From Chrysemys picta bellii (taxonomy: Eukaryota > Chordata > Testudines > Emydidae): a stretch of 64,000 nt of DNA. The stretch lies in contig NC_088800.1 in assembly GCF_011386835.1 (NCBI RefSeq), positions 2,852,001 to 2,916,000 on the forward strand. Direction: 5' to 3'. The notes below the pieces were generated by a model. It was not told where the DNA came from. It searched no databases and saw nothing but the letters and a program-made list of their open reading frames with translations. Shown one piece after another: positions 36,255 through 46,407 of this stretch. The stretch's first letter is position 1; every line of letters begins with the position of its first letter. A program made the position numbers and the translations under genes.

Positions 36255-36466
36255 TTTAACAATGAGCGTAATTAATGACTGGAACAACTTATCAAGGGCC
36301 GTGGTGGATTCTCCATCACTGACCATTTTTAAACGAAGATGGGATGTTTCTCTAAACGCTCGGCTCTAGGGATTAGTGTGGGGCAGTTCCCTGGCCTGTG
36401 TTACCCAGGAGGTCAGACTAGATGATCACAATGGTCCCTTCTGGCCTTGGAATCTATGGCTCTATT
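36255..36466 (+). mobile_element. CR1 LINE 3' end fragment
   Basis: The stretch reads like the last codons and 3' UTR of CR1: TTAATGACTGGAACAACTTA, then GTGGTGGATTCTCCATCACT, and the tail GTCAGACTAGATGATCACAA with TCCCTTCTGGCCTTGGAATC. Strongly 5'-truncated and non-coding. It follows directly after a snap-back repeat at 36066-36208. Confidence 0.88.
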
Positions 36467-36700
36467 AAACCGTTTCCCAGCCTCTCTTGGCTGCATCCTA
36501 ACAAGCAAATCAACTCGATCTGCTGGAGCTGTGGTTTGACTCTTACCTGGCTTATTTAGGGATGGCAGGAATAAACACGAATCTGAAGGCTAGTACAACT
36601 AGTGCAAAATAACAAAACTTTCAACGCTGTGCTAGAGTAAACTAGGAACTGGACAATACAGCCCATGGAGTACCAGGTTTACACCGGAAGTATAGTGTCT

Positions 36701-36790
36701 GGGCCAGCCCCTCAGCTGGTGTAATTCAGCATGGCTCCAGCAGGGCCTGCATGGAGCTATGTTGAGGTGGACAAGCTGGGGATCTGGCCC
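36701..36790. repeat. Hairpin MITE fragment (GGGCCAG...CTGGCCC)
   Basis: GGGCCAGCCCCTCAGCTGGT at the left and CAAGCTGGGGATCTGGCCC at the right, with ATGGCTCCAG / ATGGAGCTAT inside, make one long imperfect hairpin of about 90 bp. A small turtle foldback family. Confidence 0.7.
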
Positions 36791-37307
36791 TTACACTTTT
36801 GGTTCTCCATTCTTTGGTTGGGGGGCTTTCCAAACTCTCCCTCGGGAGCCTTACAAACTGCAGTGACCAGGGCTTTCATTCCACACCAGTGGTGAATTTG
36901 AAATGTCCTGTTACCAAGACTCAGACGCCCCAGGGAACGATTTCAGCAGGGCTTTGTGAAGGATCCGGAGTTGAGTAGGTGTCTTGCCTACGAGGTGGTG
37001 GTTGGTGTCCCGTTGGGTGAAAGCACCTGCCGGAGCAGCTACTGCACTCCTGTCGCCGCCAAATGTTTTCACGATGCAAAGGCCATTTGCCCATGGGAAA
37101 AACTGCTCATGCTCTCCATTTGTCACGAGAACAGCGCACCGAGTGTTGCCTTGACCCTTACTCGGTCGGCCCAGCGGCCCCTGCAAAAATCCTAAATACA
37201 AGGCTGCACATTGCTGCTTCAGAGAACAGAAGTAATAGGAGAGGATGCAGGTGCACAGCAGCTGTGGATGGCTCTGGGTGTCAGCCCACTTGTTTGAGAG
37301 TAATCGA

Positions 37308-37535
37308 AGGCTTGGTCTACACTACAGACTTATGTTGGCTGTATAACTACACCGCAGTTATACCGACCAAACTCCTGGTGTAGACAGCACAATACCATTT
37401 GGAGGGCTTCTCCCGTCCACACAGCTCCCGCCTCTCGGGGAAGTGGAGTTCCCACGCTGATGGGAGAAGCTCTCCTGTTGGAGCAGGTAGGGTCTTCACT
37501 AAGCGCTACAGCGGCGCTGTATGTGTAGACAGGAC
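37308..37535 (+). mobile_element. MITE with internal palindromes (GGTCTACACTACAGACTTAT family)
   Basis: Starts CTTGGTCTACACTACAGACT, ends GCTGTATGTGTAGACAGGAC. Inside are inverted segments: TTGGAGGGCTTCTCCCGTCC and GATGGGAGAAGCTCTCCTGT, and the CGCCTCTCGGGGAAGTGGAG core. A non-autonomous DNA transposon common in turtles. Confidence 0.75.
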
Positions 37536-40124
37536 TTGTGCAGGGACAAAGAACCCCTGGAGAGCAGGATGTGTGAAGGCCGCCCTCTTTGGGGAGGGGC
37601 CAGTATGGGGGCATAAATAACAGCTCTTACCCATTGTCTGCCCGTGCCTGGAAGGGCCAGGCAGAACATAGCTTGCTTTTCTGGTTTAACATTAGGCCGT
37701 TGTATGACTGGAACATGCTGGCTTTTCCTTGATTGAAGTGACTCACTCCAGAAGGCTGCATGAGTGCAGGCAATTGGTTAGGTGCTTTTTTTCTGCAGTT
37801 ACTCCTGTGATCCTGGCCCTCACGTTCGGACCATCATTTTTTCTGTCTTTGTTCCTTCCTGAGCTCTGTAAAGCTCTCTCTGGTGCACCGGTTGTAGGTA
37901 CAGGCTAGATGGGAGCTGAGCAAACACCCTCTGCCCAGCTCTCACAATGTGCTTCAATCCGAACTTGGGACACGGCTGAGCGTCACGCACCAGATCAGCA
38001 ATTATGCAAAATCACAGGCCGACAGACAGTCACATGCCCTCTCCTTGTACGGACACAGCTCTCCAGAGTCTAAAAAGCACTGAGTGACCCCCCCGTATCT
38101 CCATCTCCCGACACCGACATCGGTGGTGTGTGGAGGTTGTAACTGTTCTGCCGTTGTTTTCCAAGTGCTGTGCCTTTACATTACTACAGCATCTTTCTGG
38201 CTGCCCTTTTGTGACCGATCTGGCGCATGCTTTGCTGTCCCATGGAGACTTCATGTTTGCTCTTCATTGTGCATTTGCAGTAAGCCATTTGGGCTGGTTC
38301 TTCTCTGTGTATGGAAAAGTGTAACAACGTCCCCTTGACCAGGTGGAGTCAGACTCTGAGTCTTGGCATGCCATGGGCTTCAGCTATTTAAAGGCTGAAT
38401 TTTTATCTCAGCTGTCTAGACCCTGTGCCACATCCTACCTGTTCAATCTCTCTACTGAGATCAACGTCCAGCTGAAACAGAATCTTCACCTACTTGTGTG
38501 CCCGGCAAGTCTTGCTCTTTCGTAAGCACTCCCCTTGGATAGCCCTTGAACCTCTCTTTGCACTCTGCCTTGGCCTTCAGATGCCATTCTTACCTTTGTC
38601 AGTTCCCTGAGTATCTTCAGAACCTCATCCCGGCCGGCATCCGCTACCTCTTGCTTGACTCAACCAAAGAAAAACCTCTCAGAACCCTCCAGGAACAGTA
38701 CGCTCTGCAGAGAGCTAGTTGGGGTTGTTTTAGTGCTGGTTTTGTTTTTTCCTTCAATGTCAGGAGTGTTTACACACTGTCACAAAAGATGGGGGTGGGG
38801 GAACCTCTCAGACGCCTTTCTCTTCTCCGGGTTCAGCACTGTTTGTGTAGACTTAAGAACGGAAGATGCGACTTCCCATGCTCCAGTCACGCTTGTTCAC
38901 ATTATGTGGGCTAATCACGTTTGTTTCATATTGCAACCCTCAGAGCTTGACTTTGCAATAACCCAGGAGCTTTCAGGCTTAAGGGAAACAGTATGTTACT
39001 ACTAATCTGAAATGGAAGGAGTCTCATAGCCCAGAAGAAACTAGAAACAAGTTGACAGTACAATACACATTATCATCCTTTTATTTCCTGGGTGTAGGAT
39101 TCCCTCCCAGAATCCATGTCACTTTGTTTGGCACAGGAGAGAACGTTGGGGTGCCTTTAGGCAGAAAAAGTGAAAGTTAAAACTGTTATTTTTATTGTTA
39201 TTGTTTTGAAAGCTGCCATCTAACACACACAACACAGTCAGTTAAAAATGTGAGATTTTCTTTTCATGCTAACTTTCTGTCTAGTCATATGAAAACACTA
39301 CACAGAAAAAGAAAAATAACTTACCGGGAAAGTGGTGGGGGGAAAGGCTGATTTATAATGAGGATGTGAAAGCATCCATTTAAATAGACTTTTAAATCCA
39401 TGTGAACCAGAACACTTCCTTTCCTCTCCAATGGCTTTTTTTGAACCAGGTAAATTTTAAAAACCTACAATCAAAAATCTGCTATTTCAGTACGGCGCTA
39501 GTGTGCTAAGTATCAATTAGCAACAGACATTCTTGGTCACTTTACCGCATCTCAACAGGACTGGAGCTAAGATGAAATGAGAAAGTGATGAAAATTATAA
39601 TCATTTTAGGGAAATCATTAAATAAAAACCAGAATTGCTATGTAAATACCATGGAACGGTTTGTGTAATGTGTTAAGCCAGTGATAACTAACTTTCAATG
39701 CAAAAACATCTCGTTTCCCACCCTAAAAAGGTGGAGGAGGGGGGATGCTTTTCCTTTTCCTTTTCCCCCCTTTCCTAAAAAGACTAGCTCGTCAATCAAT
39801 TATGCCTCCCGATATCCGTAGGAACTGGGAAATAACACGCTTGTTTTACAGATTGGGATACTGAAGCACAGAGAGATTAAGGCCAAAACTTTCAATCCTG
39901 AGTTCCTAAAATCATCCGTCTAAATCCACATTTAGGCCCCAATCCCATAAGCCGACCCAGGCAAGTAGACCTTACAGCTACACTGAACCCCACTAAAGTC
40001 ACTGGGTCCACTTTGCGAGATCAGGGCCTGATCATACGCACTTATATGAAAGTGACCTGATGGCCAAGTACTATATATGATCTCCTGATGCTAGGACAGG
40101 GACACAGGGAAAGCTACCTAGCGT
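37536..40124. other. Intergenic, no gene seen
   Basis: 39050-39720 is AT-rich with no recognised repeat. A MIR-like remnant may lie at 39830-39900 (TTTTACAGATTGGGATACTG). The short frames here do not look coding. Confidence 0.45.
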
Positions 40125-40215
40125 GTTACCTCTTTGGGGGCAGAGCCTGTCCTTTGGTTCTGTGTTCGCAGAGCACCCCGCACAATGGCGTCCTGGTCCA
40201 GGATACAGGAATACA
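40125..40215 (+). mobile_element. SINE-type 3' fragment (same family as 57962-58040)
   Basis: CTCTTTGGGGGCAGAGCCTG, GCAGAGCACCCCGCACAATG, GTCCTGGTCCAGG and the AATACAAATAATAATA tail. Confidence 0.6.
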
Positions 40216-41080
40216 AATAATAATATGATTGCACTTTAGGCCCTGATCCTGCAAGCACCTATCTGCTCCCACGGTTCCACTGCTATATGCGTAACTGTTT
40301 GTGGGCCCCAGGCCTTCGATTAGTAAGATAGTTCTTCCTACTTCAAACACCCCTAGATTCTAGATGTTTGATTCTCAGCGAAGAGCCTGATCCGATCTCA
40401 CCAGTGTCAATACCAAAAATCAAACTGTCTTCAAAAGTCAGAGCAGAATCAGGCTCCGTGAAAGCTCAGCCACTTTACTCTAGTTCACCTGTTTTCAGCA
40501 AGGTGGAGGATGCTCCCAACTCCAGCCAAAGTCAGTGGGAAGCGTGACTGTTCAGCAGGTTCTCACGGACTCTGCTGGACCCAGCCCAAAGGACTGAAAC
40601 ACGCTGGATATTCAGTCCCACTGAGTTCAGCAAAACAAAGGGACCCTTCCGGAGTAGCTGCAGATACAGCACTACCGTGAGCTGCCTGCTGTAAGATCAA
40701 TTAACCTTTCCTATTAGTGAAAAATTAACAAACGTGCAAACCCAAAGCAAGCACTGAGGACAAAGTGCAATTATTTGGGGATTTATCATAAATCATTACT
40801 TCCTTTGCCAGGCAGCAGGGAAGCGTCTCCAGCTTTCTGAAGCAAGCTGGTCTTGGTCAGCATCTTTTGCAGAAGCCTGGGGAATATTGAATGTGGCTAA
40901 GGATAGTTTTTCCTCTGGGCTGATCTGAACACTTCAGGAGAGCCCCCAGTACTCCTGCATTACCAACGACAAAATATGTCACTGCTGGGGGTGGGTTTCA
41001 ACTCTTGCCATCTTTGCTTGGTAATATTCCCACCTAGCATTGATCAGACACTATTCTAACACTGTACGATCGTTGATTGC

Positions 41081-41282
41081 AGTGTTGTGGTAGCCGTGTT
41101 GGTCCCAGGATATTAGAAAGCCAAGGTGGGTGAGGAACTATCTTTTATTGGGACCAACTTCCGGTGGTGAGAGAGACAAGCTTTCGAGCTTCCACAGAGC
41201 TCTTGAAAGCTTGTCCCTCTCCCCAACCGAAGTTGGTCCAATAAAAGATATTTCCTCACCCACCTTGACTCGCTAATATCTT
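41081..41282 (+). repeat. Snap-back copy of the GTCCCAGGATATTAG family
   Basis: CAGTGTTGTGGTAGCCGTGT, GGTCCCAGGATATTAGAAAG, then AAGGTGGGTGAGGAACTATC; the second half repeats this inverted (GAAGTTGGTCCAATAAAAGA, TTTCCTCACCCACCTTGACT). A foldback of the same family as 36066-36208. Confidence 0.78.
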
Positions 41283-41365
41283 GAGGTAGTATTGACCGCC
41301 TGCTTTGGTTTATGAGTGTGGAGTAACATAAGTGGAAGCACTGACATACTTGGTTTACTACTGTC

Positions 41366-41474
41366 TTAGGGCCCAATCCTGAAAGCATTTACTATACGTA
41401 TACTTGCTTCAGAGAGACAACAAGCGGGAGTAAGCAAATGCATGGGAGTAACTACTTGGTAGGATCAGGCCCTT
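41366..41474. repeat. Hairpin MITE fragment (GGGCCCAATCCTGAAAGCAT family)
   Basis: Left GGGCCCAATCCTGAAAGCAT, right GGTAGGATCAGGCCCTTGG, with weakly inverted centres (ATACTTGCTTC / GAGTAAGCAAATGCATG). Similar degenerate units occur at about 35120-35240, 39930-40040 and 40235-40310. Confidence 0.6.
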
Positions 41475-42454
41475 GGGTATCATTTCAGTGCAGTAATGTT
41501 CTCTCCTTGGTACAAATGTAATGAATCCAGGCCCAAGATGCATATCAAGTTTCTTGCCTAAATAGGTGCCACAAACTGCTATAGATGCAAAATTAACTTA
41601 CTGGAAAGGTGAGTACCAACTGCACCAGTCACTGGGCCGAGGTCTATATATTTTTAAATTTTATAATAATTTACATAGCGTGTTTTATCTGAAAGGATCT
41701 GCCTGCATCAGTCAAACTACAGGATTGGAGCCTATGGGCACAGTCCTTCCAACACCAATACAGCTTTGCTCGGACGAGTAGTTCCCTCGTGATCTACTCA
41801 CGTGCACAATGTTTACAGCACTAGGCCATGCATGATGGAGCTGATTTTTCAGAGGTGCTAAGCACCTATTGACTTCACTTGGAATGTCGGCTGGTTCTGA
41901 CAATAAGGCCGATAAGCACAGGCGAAATGCAGTCCCATCTCGGATGCGGAGCAGCGCACAGCACACAAACCGCAGAGTGCACAATGCCAGACTTAGCAGA
42001 GGCATAAACAATCCCCACAATAATGATCTCAATACATAATTCTCGAGGCCTGGCCCTTCCATAGCAATTTCCTGATGAGGCTTTCAAAATGCTTGTCCTG
42101 CCCTCTGTAAGCGAGAGAAAATCGCCTCAGATTGGAATGGAGAAACTGAGGCACAAAGAGTTTGAGGCCAGTATTTTCAAACCTAAAGTGAGGCACCTCA
42201 ATAAAAGGAAAGTGCACTGATTTGCAGAGATCCTGTGCAACACTGGCAAAGTATGTTCCATGCTCCTCTCTGCTGGCTCCTCCCCTAGAGGGTAACACCC
42301 TACTACTGCTACCGGCCAGCGAAGTTGCTCCTTTTAAGCTCAAGCTGGTCTGTGCTTGTGATGCTGATACCAGTCCCCAATACCAATCTTTCCAGACAAA
42401 GCCACCCAGGACAGTCAGAGCTCCTGACTCACTTGTCCTGGGCTTGGCTGCAAA

Positions 42455-42577
42455 TAGGCTGACCAAAGAGGAGTGTGAAAAATCAGGACAGTGGGTGGGG
42501 GGTAACAGGTGCCTATAGAAGAGGAAGCCCCAAATATCGGCACTGTCCCTAGAAAATCGGGACATCTGGTCACCCTC
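42455..42577 (+). mobile_element. Mariner-like MITE, copy 2
   Basis: Same family as 1474-1596: left end TAGGCTGACC is mutated, right end ATCTGGTCACCCT is intact. Marks the left edge of the small CpG-rich block upstream of TLE3. Confidence 0.82.
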
Positions 42578-42767
42578 GCTGCAAATCCTGAGCGTGAGGG
42601 AAGTTCGAGTGACAACCCCGAGATAAACCACAGGCAGCAGGTGGCTGCCTTGCCAGGCTGCTGCTGCTCCCGCTCCCGGGGACTCCAGCCCGGACTTTCC
42701 TTCCCGCTTCGGTGACTGGGTTGATGATTTTTTTTTTTTTTTTAGGTTGTGCCAGGAACTCCGCTCC

Positions 42768-42879
42768 CACGTGGGGCGGACTCCAAGGTGCTCCATGGAG
42801 CGGCCAATGAAAAGTCCGCGCTCCAGTAGCAAATGACCCTGACACGTCTCGTAACATAAACAGTGGCGAGGCAGCCAAT
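42768..42879. promoter_or_regulatory. Third promoter-like motif cluster (E-box plus two CCAAT boxes)
   Basis: CACGTG at 42768-42773 and forward CCAAT boxes at 42804-42808 and 42875-42879 (GGCCAATGA and AGCCAATGAGAG contexts) lie in a smaller CpG-rich block (about 42590-43420). It could be the promoter of an upstream noncoding transcript. No coding exon is recognised downstream of it other than TLE3. Confidence 0.3.
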
Positions 42880-42971
42880 GAGAGGTGGAGGCCGGGACGT
42901 TTGGCCTTTGGGAACTCATTGTCCGGTTGATGCATGTTCCCCACCGTGTCCGGGGCTTGCCCCAGCCGGGC

Positions 42972-43047
42972 TGTGTTCGCCATGGGGTGTTTGTGTTTGC
43001 AACCGGGGGTGTGTTTGCCATGGGGTGTTTGTGTTTGCAACCGGGGG
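42972..43047 (+). repeat. 38-bp tandem duplication, 2 copies
   Basis: Two consecutive copies (42972-43009, 43010-43047) with one difference (TTCGCC vs TTTGCC); each contains CCATGGGGTGTTTGTGTTTG. A recent duplication inside the CpG-rich block, with one CpG possibly lost by deamination. Confidence 0.92.
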
Positions 43048-43421
43048 TCTGCTCCCGCCCTGGGCCTGATGCGAGGCTCTCGGCCCGAGGGGGGCCCCGT
43101 GCTGACCCCCACGCTGAAGGGCTGCAGTCGGGGGGCGGGGAGGAAGGGGGCTGGCCTGGGCTTTGGGATTCCCTTGTCTCCTGCAGGCTGGGAAGGACGA
43201 GCCAGCTTCCCCCGTGCAAACACCCTGGTCCCCGCTCCCGCGGCGAGAGGCCCGACCTGCACCTTGACGGCGAGAAACCTGCACCGGGGGGGCCTGGTCT
43301 TCTCCTCCCTCCTTTCTGGGGCTGGGAAATAGCAACCGGGCCCGGACCCTGTAACCACAGGCCAACAACCTCCTCGGCGTCGGGGTCTGGCACGCCCCCC
43401 CCCTTCAACCAGATCCCTGAA

Positions 43422-43536
43422 TAGGGTGACCAGATGTCCCGATTTTATAGGGACAGTCCTGATTTTGGGGTCTTCTTCTTATAGAGGCTCCTATTCCCCC
43501 CCACCCCGCTTGTTCACACTCGCTGTCTGGTCACCC
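43422..43536 (-). mobile_element. Mariner-like MITE, copy 3 (inverted)
   Basis: Same family in opposite orientation: TAGGGTGACCAGATGTCCCG at the left, GTCTGGTCACCCTG at the right. It lies 845 bp from copy 2, so the two form an inverted pair around the CpG-rich block 42578-43421. Confidence 0.85.
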
Positions 43537-43629
43537 TGTCCCTACCCCCCCCCCCCCAGATGTTGCAGGGGAGACATCTGCATTGTGGCAGGGGGGCGAG
43601 GGGGCCTGTTTCCTAGGTGTGCGCGCGAC

Positions 43630-43860
43630 TTTTCTTTTTGTGCTTTTCCCTTTTATTATTTAAATTGATACGTTTCATTACTAGGGAGAAAAATAAAATA
43701 TTCCTTTGATACACAAAATCAAATTGATATTTAGCCTCTGCTTACTTTTTTATGCACGGCTCCTTTTCCCCGCATGGTAGTGACAGATTGTTTGAGCTGG
43801 AAGGAAAAGCCATTCAAAGCTAATTAAGCAGCCATTCCAAGCAGTATTTGCAAGCGGGAG
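43630..43860. promoter_or_regulatory. AT-rich block inside the CpG region, candidate conserved element
   Basis: An abruptly AT-rich 230-bp block between two CpG-rich zones. It has no repeat that I recognise and carries several AT-rich homeodomain-type motifs, including TAATTA at 43821-43826. Such islands of complex AT-rich sequence next to developmental-gene promoters are often conserved enhancers; conservation cannot be tested here. Confidence 0.3.
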
Positions 43861-43951
43861 GCTGAGAAGCGGCGGCGTTTGTCAGCGCTCGGCACCCGCG
43901 TGGCTTTGACTGACAAGCCCGGCGCTGGAGTGGCAGCCCGGGCAGCCTCCG

Positions 43952-44120
43952 CCAATGGACAGAAGGCAGCCGGCTCTGCCCCTCGCCGATTGGTCGGATG
44001 GATCTTGTTGATGGAAGGTTGCTTCTTGAAGAGGGGGGTGGCGGCGCGGTGCGGGCCCCACGTGGGGGGAAAGGCAGGGCGGGTTGTGTCTGTGACGTGG
44101 GGCGCGAGGAGCCATTTTGT
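43952..44120. promoter_or_regulatory. Second promoter-like motif cluster (CCAAT x2, E-box, CRE)
   Basis: CCAAT at 43952-43956, ATTGG (inverted CCAAT) at 43989-43993, CACGTG at 44059-44064 and TGACGT at 44093-44098 lie in CpG-rich DNA 2.6 kb before the TLE3 start codon. CCAAT boxes in both orientations would suit an alternative upstream or divergent promoter. Function is inferred from motifs only. Confidence 0.35.
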
Positions 44121-45673
44121 GCTAATAGCTGCTGCCCGGGCGCGGAGGCGGGGGTGCATGTGCGGGGCCTGGGTGCAGGGGCGGGCTGAGCAATGCGGGC
44201 GAGCCCTGCAAGCCGGGGGCTGCCCTGAGCCCTGCCTGGCTTGCCCCCCTCCCGGGCAGGTGCAGGACCCTCCCCACGTTCATTCTCGCGTGGGCAGGAC
44301 CTCGCCCCGCGTGTTTCCCTGCGGGGCCAGAGCCGAACCCCCGGTTCCGCGCGTGGGAAGGGCCGGGCCAGGCCGGGGTGCTGCTGGCGGAGCTCATCCC
44401 GGCTTCCCCAGCAAGAACAGCGGGCGGGGTGGGGGGCTTGGCCCGCCGCCGGCCCCACGGGGCGGGTTATTCCCCGGGGTAGCCAGGGGCCAGCGCCCCG
44501 GGCTGGGAAAGTGACCAGACCCCCAGCGCCTTGTTTATGGATTCCCCTCTCCAGGCCTTGCGGCGGGGCGAGCTGGCCACAGCCCGTCCCCAGAGCGCTC
44601 CCGACGGCTGGCCAGACCCACCCGGGCCGCCTCGCCTCTTCCCCGACTCCGGGGTGCTCCCATCAGCCGGGCGGACTTTCCGGGCATCGCCCTGTCGCCT
44701 TTGGGGGACCCCGGGAGGGAGACAAGGGGGGGCACCATCCCTGCTTTGCAGTGTCAGGCGCTTTCTGCTGCTTTATCCTAACAGGCCTAGGAAGGGAGCG
44801 AGGCTGGAAAGTGGAGTTTGCAAACCCGGGGCGTGGAAAGGCTGCTGCAGATAAACCCCCTTGCCGTGGGAATCTGTGCGGCCGGTGTCTGGTTGGATTG
44901 AACGGCTCAGCCCCCCCCCGTTACACTAAACCCGGCTTTGTACGGCCTGTACACCCAGGGAGGGTCCAGTCCGGTCGGGCTCGTCCTGACCGCGGCTCGG
45001 ACTCGAAAGGAGCCGAGGGGAGGACGATGCGGGGAAGCAGGTCGCGATCGCCGCAGAAAGGGCCGTTCCCCTTCACACGAGTGTCTCAGCCTCCGCCCGG
45101 AGGAAGGCCCCTGCGAGGGGATGTTTGCGTGTCTCCTCGTTTCGGGTGGAAGGCAGGAAAGCCATTCTGGGATTCCCCGGTTGCCTTTCTGGGGGGGTGG
45201 GGGGGATTGGCCTGTCCCCCTCTTCTTGGGCTTGTCCCGATTATTTGATCAGTATTAAATCTTCAACCCGTGAACGTGGCCGAGCGCTGCCGTGGGCTCG
45301 ATTGCCCCGCTACACGCCTCTCTCCGGGGGCCACGGGAAAGGGGCTCGTTCACACCGGTCCCTCCCAACCTAGAGCTCTGGGGCTGGGGGCTTTCCCACG
45401 CCCAGGCCCTAAGGGGCGCCGCAGACCCCTGGCAAAGCAAACTCCCTCCCCGGGCTGCTGCGTTGCAGGTGGGGCGTCGGGGCCAGGGGCAGAGCGGCTG
45501 CCCAGGGCGATGGTTGGGCTGCAGCATTTGCTCGGTGCCCCGGGGGCGGCTGGCGAGCTGCAGAGCGAATGGCCAAGGCCAAGCCAGCCCAGGGCTCTCT
45601 CCCCCTCCCCCCGTTATTCGGGTCCGAGGGGTGGCCCCAGTTCTGAGCGCCCGGCCCCGGGTGCAGCCGAGGA

Positions 45674-45721
45674 GGGGGGGGGGGGGAGAGAGGTGTGGCG
45701 CTCCCTGGCGCGCGCGCGCGC
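45674..45721. repeat. G13 run followed by (CG)n tract
   Basis: A run of 13 G (about 45674-45686) followed 20 bp later by an alternating CG tract (45709-45721). The first may form G-quadruplex or slippage-prone DNA and the second is a Z-DNA type sequence, both just upstream of the TLE3 core promoter. Assembly length errors are possible here. Confidence 0.7.
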
Positions 45722-45792
45722 TCCCCGAGGAAGCCCCGCGCGCCCGCCACAGCCCCCAGCAGCGGGGCAGGGCCGAGGGCGCCTTGCCGACA

Positions 45793-45880
45793 CAAGATGG
45801 CATTGTGACGTTCCCGCTGCCGGCGCCCATTCGCCGGCCGAGCTGCCCCGCCCCACGTGGGCTCCCCGCGCTGCCATTGG
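45793..45880 (+). promoter_or_regulatory. Core-promoter motif cluster of TLE3 (YY1, CRE-like, E-box, CCAAT)
   Basis: Within 88 bp there is CAAGATGGC (YY1-like, 45793-45801), TGACG (CRE half-site, 45806-45810), a palindromic CCACGTGG E-box (45853-45860), a GC-box-like CCCCGCCCC just before it, and CCATTGG (inverted CCAAT box, 45874-45880). No TATA box is evident. The spacing suits a CpG-island promoter starting some tens of bases downstream, but the start site itself is inferred. Confidence 0.55.
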
Positions 45881-46061
45881 TCCGGCCCGGGGACGCTGGG
45901 CTCCTTTTTGTTACCCTTCACTCCCTCTTTGGAGCGCTCTCGCGCGGCGGCTCGGCCCCTCGTGCTCTGCCCGCGGAGACTGTGGGTGGCATCGCCGGGG
46001 TCCCGGGGCGCGCGAGCGGAGCGGAGCAGGGGGGATCCAGCAGCCGCCGCTCCTCCGGAGC

Positions 46062-46115
46062 ATGTGTTCGCCGCCACGCTCCGGCTCCCGGCGGCCGGGC
46101 GTCCCCGCGGCTTGA
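46062..46115 (+). other. Upstream ORF 1 in TLE3 leader (17 codons plus stop)
   Basis: ATG at 46062, stop TGA at 46113-46115, encoding MCSPPRSGSRRPGVPAA. The ATG context is moderate. Whether it is used depends on the true transcription start. Confidence 0.35.
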
Positions 46116-46151
46116 ACCCGCCGGCGAGGAGCCCTGCTGGGCAGCGGAGTT

Positions 46152-46172
46152 ATGGGGCCGGCGAGGCGCTGA
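46152..46172 (+). other. Upstream ORF 2 in TLE3 leader (6 codons plus stop)
   Basis: A minimal frame MGPARR followed by TGA, with G at +4. It is a minimal uORF of the kind that can lower initiation downstream; translation is not shown. Confidence 0.3.
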
Positions 46173-46407
46173 CCGGACGCCCGGGAGAGGAGCCGCAGCA
46201 GCGCCCGAGCGGAGCCCGGGAAGGGGCCTGGCTTTGCCCCCCAGCGGGATTGGGGCTGTGCTCGGCGGCGAGCAGCGGGGCTGGACCGGGCGGAGAGCGG
46301 CGGGCTGCAGCCCCGCGGGCTGAGGAGCGGCGGAGCCCGGGTCGCCTCGCCGGGGGCCGGAGCCCGCAGACCCCCGCGGGGGAAGCAGGGAGGGGCGGGC
46401 GAGCAGG

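Larger units (their letters stand above)
42029..43408 (-). other. 459-codon orphan open frame, probably non-coding
   Basis: The longest open frame in the window, reading away from the TLE3 CpG island. It crosses MITE copy 2 and the 38-bp tandem duplication (read as repeated HPMANT/VANTNTPW peptides), so at least part is not an ancient protein. No domain, signal peptide or membrane segment recognised. Three other frames over 130 codons overlap it, as expected from high GC in 42600-43400, but the last 180 codons (42029-42570) lie in ordinary-GC DNA. Listed because of its length only. Confidence 0.12.

Noticed and set aside
1..42000. Endogenous retrovirus or other viral remnants
   Set aside because: No LTR pairs, primer-binding sites or gag/pol-like frames were recognised.
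44241..46323. Several 200-343 codon frames on both strands in the CpG island (for example 44241-45248 +, 45292-46323 +, 45911-46783 -)
   Set aside because: Composition is Pro/Arg/Ala/Gly, frames overlap on both strands, no domains, and the region is a promoter and leader; GC content removes stop codons by chance.
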